Positions 56,764-64,000 of a stretch of DNA of 64,000 nucleotides are shown piece by piece. The stretch covers positions 319,076 to 383,075 of the forward strand of contig NZ_BMYW01000002.1 in assembly GCF_014652475.1 (NCBI RefSeq), given 5' to 3'. Numbering within the stretch: position 1 is the first letter of the stretch; each line of letters opens with the position of its first letter. The notes below the pieces were generated by a model, which saw nothing but the letters and a program-made list of their open reading frames with translations, was not told where the DNA came from and searched no databases. This DNA is from Vogesella alkaliphila (GTDB lineage: Bacteria > Pseudomonadota > Gammaproteobacteria > Burkholderiales > Chromobacteriaceae). The position numbers were made by a program, and so were the translations under genes.

Positions 56764-57912
56764 TTACTCCTGCGCTATCGGTGAGCTTGGCAGATTGACC
56801 AGATGAGCCTCTACCCATTCCGATATGGGTAATGGGGCACGGAGCGCTTCGGCAAACATCGGCAATCGATGCATTAGTTTCCAGATCGGGCGCGTCATCA
56901 CCCCTGCCGTATTGCTTTCTTTCAACAAAGCATCACGTGTTGTGGTATCGGGACAGATCACGGCGTTAAGCCAATAGTTGGATTTGGCATAGGCCGGTTC
57001 TGTAACAAACTGATAGTCGGAACCGGCAAATAGTTGTGCATAGCATTCTGCCAACTTGCGCTTTTGCTCCAGAAAGAGAGGGAGCGACTCCATCTGGGCA
57101 CAGCCCAGTGCTGCATTCAAATTGGGCAGACGGTAGTTGAAACCGGGTTCGTCATGGAAGAACTCGTACGGGTGGGGCTGTTTGGCCGTCGTCGTAACGT
57201 GCTTGGTGCGACGGCCAGCCTCTTCCGAATGGCACAGTACCATCCCGCCACCGCCCGTGGTAATGATCTTGTTGCCGTTGAAGCTGATGGCGCCGTATTC
57301 ACCTAATGTGCCGGTGTGTCGGCCCTTGTAGTAAGAGCCCAGACTTTCTGCGGCGTCTTCTACCAGGACCAGGTTCCAACGGCGGCAGACTGCGATCAAC
57401 TCATCCAACTCCGCGGGGTGACCGAATGTGTGCATCGGCACTACTGCGCGGATGATCTGGCCGCTTGGCACATGACGGCAGATGCCTTCGCCATCAAGGC
57501 GTGCATATTCGCTCAGCCAGGATTCGGTCGCCTGCGGACAAAGGCTCAGGCTGATGCGGGATACATCGACAAATACTGGTTTGGCTCCCATGTGATGCAG
57601 AGCATTGCAGGTCGCAACAAAGGTCAGTGCTTGTGTAATGACACAATCGCCAGCGCGCACGCCAGCCATGTACAGCGCCGCATGCAGCGCTGCTGTGCCG
57701 TTTACCGTTGCCACAGCCTTGGGGCTGCCGGTGAACTGCTCCATCCTCCTTTCGAAGTCGTCCACATATTTGCCGACACTCGAAACAAATGTGCTGTCAA
57801 TCGTATCCAGCACATATTGTTTTTCGTTGCCAGCAAAAACCGGAGTGTGCAGCGGGATAAAATCATCCGTCCGGTAAATGTCACGTACAAAGCGAGTCAG
57901 TTTTTTGTTCAT
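56764..57912 (-). CDS. legC: PLP aminotransferase LegC (DegT/DnrJ/EryC1 family)
   Basis: A 382-residue aminotransferase that puts an amino group on C4 of the keto sugar from LegB. The start IPLHTPVFAGNEKQYV is typical of LegC. Cofactor features are TVNGTAALHAALYMAGV, VEDAAESLGSYYKG and the Schiff-base Lys in SFNGNKIITTGGGGM (about 220). It lies between legB and legG with short spacers. Confidence 0.9.
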   Translation of the reverse strand: MNKKLTRFVRDIYRTDDFIPLHTPVFAGNEKQYVLDTIDSTFVSSVGKYVDDFERRMEQFTGSPKAVATVNGTAALHAALYMAGVRAGDCVITQALTFVATCNALHHMGAKPVFVDVSRISLSLCPQATESWLSEYARLDGEGICRHVPSGQIIRAVVPMHTFGHPAELDELIAVCRRWNLVLVEDAAESLGSYYKGRHTGTLGEYGAISFNGNKIITTGGGGMVLCHSEEAGRRTKHVTTTAKQPHPYEFFHDEPGFNYRLPNLNAALGCAQMESLPLFLEQKRKLAECYAQLFAGSDYQFVTEPAYAKSNYWLNAVICPDTTTRDALLKESNTAGVMTRPIWKLMHRLPMFAEALRAPLPISEWVEAHLVNLPSSPIAQE

Positions 57913-57920
57913 GGTTGAAA

Positions 57921-59111
57921 TTACATCTTAGCGTCAAGATATTTTCCGGTCTCCTTATGACCAAAGTCCGGAATCATTTCATGGAACAAATCGACGATGT
58001 TCTGTTTGGTCCAACGTTTTTCTTGCTTCATGCAGGTAATGCGCTCTCTGAACATGGCGATCTTCTCTGCATTGAAGTCGCCGGAATTCTTGATCACGCC
58101 CAGGTTGTCAAAGCGTGCCATGTCCAGCGTCTCATGCTCGGTGAAAAATTCTTCAAAATCTTTTTCTCCCGTGGTGTCACTGGAAGTGAATAGGCATGGC
58201 CATTTCCCTTGCTCCGGCAAAACGCTGGCCAGTTCACGCGCCTCGTCCTCGCTGGCACACAGGTGTGGCTCGTACCCCCTTGAACGCAGATATTTTTCGG
58301 CAATCTCGCCAAAGGTGATCAGATGCAGTGCTTCGCTGAGTTTCGGGAAGAAAATATCGCGATTTTCACCGAAAATACATGACATCAGGCACAGCTCGCC
58401 GGACTCTTGGGGAGTGACGAAGTAGCGACGAATGTCATTCGGGGCAACAATCGGTTGCTTCTTCATGAGGCGCTGATTGAAACCGTGCAGCAGGCTACCA
58501 TCCGAGAATGCAACATTGGCAAAACGTGCAGTCGAAATTTCCAATGCATGGCTGCGCTGCATCAAGAACATTTCCATGATGCGCTTGGACGCCCCCATCA
58601 TGTTGACGGGGTTGGCCGCTTTGTCGGTTGATACGCAGAAATATTTCTTGGTGCCTTTTTCAATAGACTGCCTGATGGTTTTGTCCGTATTGAAAACGTT
58701 GACGTCAATCATCCGCATCAGAGTGAAGGGATCTTTTTCACTCCTGACATGCTTCAATGCGGACAGATTGAGCACATAGTCATAGCAGCCATCTGCTTCG
58801 ATAAAGGCATCATATTCCACGGAGCCTATATCGAGAGCAAAGGTTTGGAAATCACCATCGATGTAGCCGAAATTGCTGCGGGTGTCGCGAACCAGCTCAA
58901 CCATATTATTTTCGCTAATGTCTACGACATGCAATTTCTGTGGGTTACGCTTAAAAATCTCTTTAACTACCGCCTGGCCGATAGAGCCAGCTCCGCCTAG
59001 AACCAGAAAACGTGACTGGCAGATAATTTCCGATAGAATTTTCTCGTGCTTTTGAATATCGGCAACGAACAATTTTTCGGTGCGACCGATCAAATCTAAA
59101 GTAGAAGTCAT
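57921..59111 (-). CDS. legB: Nucleotide-GlcNAc 4,6-dehydratase LegB
   Basis: A 396-residue extended SDR. An N-terminal helical segment precedes the Rossmann motif FLVLGGAGSIGQAVV (about 35-49). NLSALKHVRSEKDPFTLMRM, VSTDKAANPVNMMGASKRIME (Met in place of the catalytic Tyr, Lys kept) and FVTPQESGELC follow. The length and C-terminus match LegB better than PglF or FnlA. It is the first dedicated step of the nonulosonate pathway here. The 95 bp gap to wzz has no clear gene. Confidence 0.88.
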   Translation of the reverse strand: MTSTLDLIGRTEKLFVADIQKHEKILSEIICQSRFLVLGGAGSIGQAVVKEIFKRNPQKLHVVDISENNMVELVRDTRSNFGYIDGDFQTFALDIGSVEYDAFIEADGCYDYVLNLSALKHVRSEKDPFTLMRMIDVNVFNTDKTIRQSIEKGTKKYFCVSTDKAANPVNMMGASKRIMEMFLMQRSHALEISTARFANVAFSDGSLLHGFNQRLMKKQPIVAPNDIRRYFVTPQESGELCLMSCIFGENRDIFFPKLSEALHLITFGEIAEKYLRSRGYEPHLCASEDEARELASVLPEQGKWPCLFTSSDTTGEKDFEEFFTEHETLDMARFDNLGVIKNSGDFNAEKIAMFRERITCMKQEKRWTKQNIVDLFHEMIPDFGHKETGKYLDAKM

Positions 59112-59206
59112 TTTAGGCTTGCAGTGTTTAAATTATTTTATCAATTTGTGAGGTTGTACTAAGCAGGCTGTTGAGTATGTCATGATGGTGCTCGTGATAA
59201 AAGAGT

Positions 59207-60400
59207 CTATGTCCGCCACGCGTGAGCAACTTCTTGCCAACGAGAGGTTCCTGCCAATTTGGCTCTATGGCGCTGTTCTTTAAAAAATGCAACAAACAGA
59301 CCAGAGAACAAGCCACCTATCAACCCCAAGGCAACAATTAGAGCTCGCTTCGGCTTGGATTTCCTGTCGGGTGGTGTCGCTTTGTCCAGCACCTGAACCG
59401 TCGAACTGTCCTTGGCCTCGTTGATCTTCGCCAATTCATACTGCTTGGCCAATAGTTCGAACATGGTTTCGTAGTACTTTACGTCGCGCAGTTTGCGGAC
59501 ATACTCCAGTCCCGTTTGTGGCACCTTCCCGGTGGGCACCATGAAATCACCCGCTTCGGGTTGGCCTTGCTCCAGCTTGGTCAACTGCGCTTTCAGCCCC
59601 TGGATTTCTTGCTGGGTGCGGATGTAGTCGGGGTTCTGCTCGGTGGCAAAACTGCGCATGGCAGTCATTTCCACCTCTTTGGCGGCAATCGTTGCCTTCA
59701 ATTGTGCGACATTGGCGATGATGGCCTGCACTTGGCCGTCCGGTTGCAACAGGCCGGTTTTTTCCTGGGTTCGTTTCAGGGCAACTTCGGCCTGAGCCAG
59801 TTTGTCCTTGGTGGCCTGAAGCTGTTTCTCATAGAACAGGCGTTGCTGGGCTGCATCTGTCACCGCAAGGGTTTGTGTCAGCTTGATCAGTTCATCGACG
59901 TAGGCATTGGCCAGTTCAGCAGCAAATTTGGGGTCATCGTCATCGACACTGACGCTGATCAGTCCGTCCTTGCCAGACGAAATATTGCTTATCGCAGCCA
60001 ATTGACTGCGGGTGTCGACCATGGTTGGGGTTTCAAATTTTTCCATGAGTTTGAAACGGGTCACCAGATTGTTTGCTACTGTCTGGCTCTGCAACATGCC
60101 CACGTACAGGTCGTTGGGGTTTTTCAGCCCGGCAATGCCACCTGCAGCCCCAGCCAAGGCGCCAAGCTGGCCCATCATGGCGGCAAGACCGGAACTCTGC
60201 TGTTGCGGCGGCATGATCGTGGCGGTGGAGGTGAAGATCGGTGTCATCAGCAGGCTGGCGACCAAGGCCGCACTGCCAATACCGATAGTGCAACCTGCAA
60301 TCCATTTCTTGTGGCGAGCGAGGACGATCAGCACGTCGAGCAGATCAATTTCGTCCGCGGTGCTGGATTGCTCGGTTGCCGGTTTTACGTTCTCAGACAT
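59207..60400 (-). CDS. wzz: Wzz-type chain-length determinant
   Basis: A 397-residue co-polymerase. There are two membrane helices (about 33-53 and 358-378) around a large periplasmic coiled-coil domain (about 160-300; FYEKQLQATKDKLAQAEVAL). The wzz motif lies before the second helix (VQVLDKATPPDRKSKPKRAL). A Gly/Ala/Leu-rich stretch (about 70-92) follows the first helix. There is no C-terminal tyrosine-kinase domain and no kinase gene in the window, so polymer length control may be kinase-free or the kinase lies outside. Confidence 0.9.
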   Translation of the reverse strand: MSENVKPATEQSSTADEIDLLDVLIVLARHKKWIAGCTIGIGSAALVASLLMTPIFTSTATIMPPQQQSSGLAAMMGQLGALAGAAGGIAGLKNPNDLYVGMLQSQTVANNLVTRFKLMEKFETPTMVDTRSQLAAISNISSGKDGLISVSVDDDDPKFAAELANAYVDELIKLTQTLAVTDAAQQRLFYEKQLQATKDKLAQAEVALKRTQEKTGLLQPDGQVQAIIANVAQLKATIAAKEVEMTAMRSFATEQNPDYIRTQQEIQGLKAQLTKLEQGQPEAGDFMVPTGKVPQTGLEYVRKLRDVKYYETMFELLAKQYELAKINEAKDSSTVQVLDKATPPDRKSKPKRALIVALGLIGGLFSGLFVAFFKEQRHRAKLAGTSRWQEVAHAWRT

Positions 60401-60456
60401 GTATTGTCATTCCGTTCAATGGGTAGGCGAGGGCGCTCGAAGCTACGCCGTTGCGC

Positions 60457-62334
60457 TTAATCCTTCAATACCTTCAGGCCGGCTGCACCCAAGCCAAACT
60501 GGTACAGGATAGTGGTCCATTCTTTAAAGGACTGTGTCCAGCTGCTACGCTCGACTTTCTCCGGCAGAACAATGGTATCTCCTGGATTGATTTGTTGCCC
60601 TCCCACCCGTGACAACCATCCGGCGTTGTTCACACTACGAATCGTGCCATCTGCACGGATGACATACATTTCAGACTTATCGCCTCCCGGAGTGCCCCCC
60701 CCCGCCAAAGCCAGATAATCATTGGCATTCCGACCTGGTTTGTAGATAAAGGTATTTTGCTGGTAGACCGACCCCAGTACGTCAACCGTCCCCGGCATCC
60801 TTGGCACATTGATACTGTCACCATCCTGCAGCGGCAGATCCGGTAGGTTCTTGATACCAGCGTTGGCATCATCCAGTTCAAGGACGATGCGCCCACTGGC
60901 TTTTACCGAGCGCATCTTGTCTGCCAAGTGTTGCTGACGATCCAGTTCTGCCTTGGTCGTTGCGGCCAAGTCCCTGTCCGTCGTCCCTGACAGTTTTTGC
61001 GTAGCTGCAGTCTGGATCTCTTTTTCAAACCGATCTGCGATTTCGTCCAGCTTGACTTGCTGCTGGAGTCGAACGGTTTCACGGCGGATGCTCATGGCAA
61101 ACAGGTAGCCATTATCTGTTACCCCACCCAAGCGAGCCATCAGCTCACGCAGGGTTTCCCCTTTTTGAATCTGGAACACGCCCGTGTTGCGCACCTCGCC
61201 AGCGACTTTGACGAATTCACGCTGCTTCTGGGCCTCTACCGCAACAGAGCCCGGAGCCACTATACGGACTACATCCGCTGATACCAGTGGCAAGGTCGCG
61301 AGCTTACCCCGGATATCACCTGGCGCCCCGCTGAGTTCAGCCACCGTCTGGTAACGATTATCGACGCTTTTCTCAACGATGACTTCCCGTTGAGGCGCTG
61401 AAGACAAAAAGCCCCCCGCCCATTCTACGGCATCGGCCAACGAGGTCTTATCTTTCAGTTCGAAAACGGCGGGATGCTTCACATCCCCCACCATGGCCAC
61501 TTGCGGACCGACCGGTGGGATGTAAATCACGTCGCCATCTTGCAACGCAATGTCCTTGCTCTTGTCGCCTCGGGCTAGCATCTCATAAAGGTCAAACATG
61601 GTGATGACCTCTCCTCCCCGCTTGACCTGGATGGCACGCATCGAACCTGAGCCGGAAGGCCCCCCCGAGCTAAAGAGCGCATTAAGCAGCGTGCTCATTG
61701 AACTGAGCGTGTAGGTGCCCGGACGCACAGCATGGCCAACGACATAAATTTGTACCGAACGGGTTTGCACCACGCTGACAGTCAAATCGAAATTGGTAAA
61801 CACTCGGCTAATAGCTTTTTTGAGATAGCCCTGCAAGTCGCGATATTTGATGCCTGCTACCTTGATCGAACCTACACTGGGTAGATAAACGCTGCCATTA
61901 CGGTCGACCGTGCTGGTGATATCGATATCCACCATCCCCCAACCTCTAAGCTGAATCTCATCGCCAGGACCTATCAGATAATCGCCATTGACCTGGATAG
62001 CATCCAGCGGGGCAAAGGTTGATAAGGCACTCTGAAACAACTCCTGGCCAAATACCGGCAACTCCACTCCGGAAACCCGTTTGGCAAAATCAGCAAACGA
62101 GCTCTTCTGACGAGCAATAACCTCCACTGGGCTCAATTGAGGAGTTTTTTGGGGTTGCTGCTTGTTTACCTGAACCTCTGGAATAGACAAAACGGGCAAA
62201 CCTTGCTCACCACCTACTGCCGCCACTACCTGAGGATTTGTTACGGCCTGTTGAGCCGCTAGCACGGGCTGAACCAGTAACAGTCCGGCGGAACCTGCAA
62301 TCAGCCACTTTCTGGCAAACCGTTGTTGGCGCAT
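60457..62334 (-). CDS. wza: Polysaccharide export outer-membrane protein (Wza-type, multi-SLBB)
   Basis: A 625-residue exported protein. The signal peptide (about 1-26, ending VLAAQ) has no lipobox Cys, so it is probably not a lipoprotein, unlike E. coli Wza. The Poly_export domain (about 110-200; YLIGPGDEIQLRGWG) is followed by several SLBB domains (VYVVGHAVRPGTYTL-type repeats near 190, 280, 390 and 530). A C-terminal hydrophobic or amphipathic segment ends the protein. It would form the outer-membrane channel. G9 (60695-60703) and G7 (61660-61666) runs lie in the gene. Confidence 0.88.
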   Translation of the reverse strand: MRQQRFARKWLIAGSAGLLLVQPVLAAQQAVTNPQVVAAVGGEQGLPVLSIPEVQVNKQQPQKTPQLSPVEVIARQKSSFADFAKRVSGVELPVFGQELFQSALSTFAPLDAIQVNGDYLIGPGDEIQLRGWGMVDIDITSTVDRNGSVYLPSVGSIKVAGIKYRDLQGYLKKAISRVFTNFDLTVSVVQTRSVQIYVVGHAVRPGTYTLSSMSTLLNALFSSGGPSGSGSMRAIQVKRGGEVITMFDLYEMLARGDKSKDIALQDGDVIYIPPVGPQVAMVGDVKHPAVFELKDKTSLADAVEWAGGFLSSAPQREVIVEKSVDNRYQTVAELSGAPGDIRGKLATLPLVSADVVRIVAPGSVAVEAQKQREFVKVAGEVRNTGVFQIQKGETLRELMARLGGVTDNGYLFAMSIRRETVRLQQQVKLDEIADRFEKEIQTAATQKLSGTTDRDLAATTKAELDRQQHLADKMRSVKASGRIVLELDDANAGIKNLPDLPLQDGDSINVPRMPGTVDVLGSVYQQNTFIYKPGRNANDYLALAGGGTPGGDKSEMYVIRADGTIRSVNNAGWLSRVGGQQINPGDTIVLPEKVERSSWTQSFKEWTTILYQFGLGAAGLKVLKD

Positions 62335-62376
62335 CTGTAAACCTTGTCGAAAATAAAATAAACAAATAATTGCCGA

Positions 62377-64000
62377 TCAATAACGGGCGTTAATAGTCAC
62401 CCCAGCCTTACTCCGACCAAAATCAAATACGGTCTGGTAACGACTATTTTGATGCTGTGCCGTCCACAGCCATTGACCCACTACATGGCCTAGCAAACCA
62501 CCGGCCACAGTGTCAGAGAGCCAGTGCTTTCTACCGGCTGTACGCCCCAAGGCGGCGGCGGTTGCGACCCCATACAACCATGGTGCATCGTATTCGCTGG
62601 CAAACGGCGTCAGTGTCGCAAAAGTGATAGCAGCATGATTGGAAGGAAAAGAACTGTCCTGACGAGATTTACTACCAGAAATACGCCCCCAGTAGCCATT
62701 ATCACCTTCTGGCCGACTACGTCCGACGGCCTGCTTCAACAGCATGCTACTCGCACCAGCTGCTAACGCCGATTGCAGGCTGATGAAGCTAGTATTTTGC
62801 AAGCGTTCATCCCCCAAGGCCAAAGCCATGCCGACACCACCTACGGCAAGCCATGGAGCCGCGTTACCAAAGCTGTTCCACGCTTTGAATCCTCGGTTGT
62901 CCTGACGTTGACTAATCAGGCTATCCCATCTTTTATCGCTCAGTGAAGCCAGGGCAATCGCCCCGCCAGCCAACAGCCCACCTTTGACCAATGGAGGCAG
63001 CTCGGGAAAGACCCGAGCCGAATCCTCCAGCCGCAACTTGATATTGGGCCACGGCGTAAAGCGCTCGATGGGCTGATCCACTTCCGGCCGTCCACTCTCG
63101 GAGGAGTGTTCAGCAAAGTTGCCAAGGCCATCGAAGGCTTGGACTTGCTCTCGGTCATCCTCGATCAAACCGTACAAATCTCCCGGACTTGCCACCATTT
63201 GCCCTACATCGCGAGTCCATGGCGAGATCGAAAAACTGCCTTTCGAACGCGAATCGACAGTCAGCATCGAATCGAGAGGAATCGAAATAAAAATCCCTTT
63301 GTCGTTATAGGGAGAAGAAGGGGTTCCCGGACTAGTAATATCTTTACCATCCGTGCGGGTATACCAAGCTCCGATTTCCACATTGGAGCGAAAGCGGCGC
63401 TTGAACTCCAGACGAATCCCGTTATCCTTGGCCAAAAAGCGCCCTGCGCGAGCCGTGGCGGTTACACCATATGGCAGTCTATAGTGTAACGAGGCTAGGG
63501 AAGTGATAGTTTGGTAATCCCTCATACCGAACCATCCCTTGAAATCTCGTTGCCGAACCGCATCCATGCTGATGTCTGCCGCCCAGCGCAAACCAGACGG
63601 GGCAAATAAAAGCTGCCCCCCCGCCCCTGCAAACATTTCTTCATAGAGGCCGACCGAGGCACGGGCATACCAATCGGGGGCAGGCTTGTAGTACTGATTG
63701 AGCACAGCCTTGAACAATTTGACCTTGCCGCCACGTTTGTATTCGGCGACGTCTGAGCGGACATGCGGCAACAAGCTGTTTGAGGATTGTTTTACATCGC
63801 TGACATCTTCCAGCACCGTTGCGCCCACGCTGGTATTCAAGTAAAGCCCCTCGCCCAACCGCCGATCGATATTACTGGCCATGCTGAGGTCGTAATGCAG
63901 GGCGCCACTAGGGTCGTTGAAGTAGAAGCCCAGTTTTGGAGCAATCTTGAATCGGTTAAGCAGCGAATCCTGTTTCCGTAATTGCACGATGTCCCCATCT
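62377..64000 (-). CDS. YjbH-family outer-membrane protein fused to PAP2 phosphatase (5' end outside window)
   Basis: About 540 residues are visible; the frame stays open at the window edge, so the N-terminus is missing. The first 310 residues match the YjbH/DUF940 beta-barrel family of exopolysaccharide proteins (WYARASVGLYEEMFAGAGGQ, MRDYQTITSL, RSNVEIGAWYTRTDG, DKGIFISIPLDSML). The last 200 or so residues are a PAP2 domain with KQAVGRSRP, FPSNHAAITFA (PSNH for the usual PSGH) and GRTAGRKHWLSD carrying the second catalytic His, within several hydrophobic helices. It might remove a phosphate from undecaprenyl-PP or lipid A. The fusion is unusual. A G7 run lies at 63616-63622. Confidence 0.8.
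   Translation of the reverse strand, partial: DGDIVQLRKQDSLLNRFKIAPKLGFYFNDPSGALHYDLSMASNIDRRLGEGLYLNTSVGATVLEDVSDVKQSSNSLLPHVRSDVAEYKRGGKVKLFKAVLNQYYKPAPDWYARASVGLYEEMFAGAGGQLLFAPSGLRWAADISMDAVRQRDFKGWFGMRDYQTITSLASLHYRLPYGVTATARAGRFLAKDNGIRLEFKRRFRSNVEIGAWYTRTDGKDITSPGTPSSPYNDKGIFISIPLDSMLTVDSRSKGSFSISPWTRDVGQMVASPGDLYGLIEDDREQVQAFDGLGNFAEHSSESGRPEVDQPIERFTPWPNIKLRLEDSARVFPELPPLVKGGLLAGGAIALASLSDKRWDSLISQRQDNRGFKAWNSFGNAAPWLAVGGVGMALALGDERLQNTSFISLQSALAAGASSMLLKQAVGRSRPEGDNGYWGRISGSKSRQDSSFPSNHAAITFATLTPFASEYDAPWLYGVATAAALGRTAGRKHWLSDTVAGGLLGHVVGQWLWTAQHQNSRYQTVFDFGRSKAGVTINARY

Overview
The window reads as one contiguous chromosomal segment of a GC-rich betaproteobacterium, most likely of the order Neisseriales and nearer to the Chromobacterium/Vogesella-type lineages than to Neisseria. 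The reasons are the gene orders clpS-clpA, rpsP-rimM-trmD-rplS and surE-pcm-nlpD-rpoS, the petABC-sspA-sspB block, high GC with NNC/NNG codons, and a betaproteobacterial style of proteins. Genus and species cannot be fixed from the sequence alone.

Region 1 (1-37.1 kb) is core genome: cold-shock protein, N-end-rule protease (clpS-clpA), xerD, a ribosomal protein/tRNA modification operon, a PatZ-like acyl-CoA synthetase/acetyltransferase, nadA, the surE-pcm-nlpD-rpoS stationary-phase cluster, a MoxR-DUF58-transglutaminase operon, a deacetylase, comEA, ypjD/ffh, purB, initiator tRNA, uppP, dsbA, a SPOR protein, comM, ubiK, a glnK-amtB operon behind a sigma-54 promoter, the cytochrome bc1 operon with sspA/sspB, a Nif3-like gene, and groESL behind a CIRCE element and a sigma-32-like -35 box. 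The 12-mer GCGGCCAACCTT occurs ten times in this part, always preceded by T. It often sits right after stop codons, and once it is an inverted pair next to a terminator. It behaves like a DNA-uptake-type genome signature.

Region 2 (37.15-41.46 kb) holds three damaged IS3-family elements around a lipid-linked sugar-1-phosphate transferase gene. One element truncates another, and one looks like a chimera of two different IS types.

Region 3 (41.5-64 kb) is a surface-polysaccharide locus transcribed leftward. It encodes an L-FucNAc pathway (fnlA-fnlB-fnlC) with its transferase (WbuB-like), an apparently complete CMP-legionaminic acid pathway (LegB, C, H, G, I, F plus PtmE, PtmF and PtmA relatives), a Wzx flippase, a Wzy polymerase, an O-acetyltransferase-like protein, an unassigned 444-residue surface-carbohydrate protein, a Wzz-type chain-length protein, a Wza-type export protein and a YjbH-PAP2 fusion cut by the window edge. 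The wzx-wzy-444 aa core is strikingly AT-rich, and the region has no copy of the 12-mer, which suggests horizontal exchange. G/C homopolymers of 7-9 bases occur in five genes of this locus and in no gene of region 1, so slipped-strand phase variation is plausible.

Together region 3 should build a Wzx/Wzy-dependent polymer containing L-FucNAc and a sialic-acid-like nonulosonate, assembled on undecaprenyl phosphate and exported to the cell surface.
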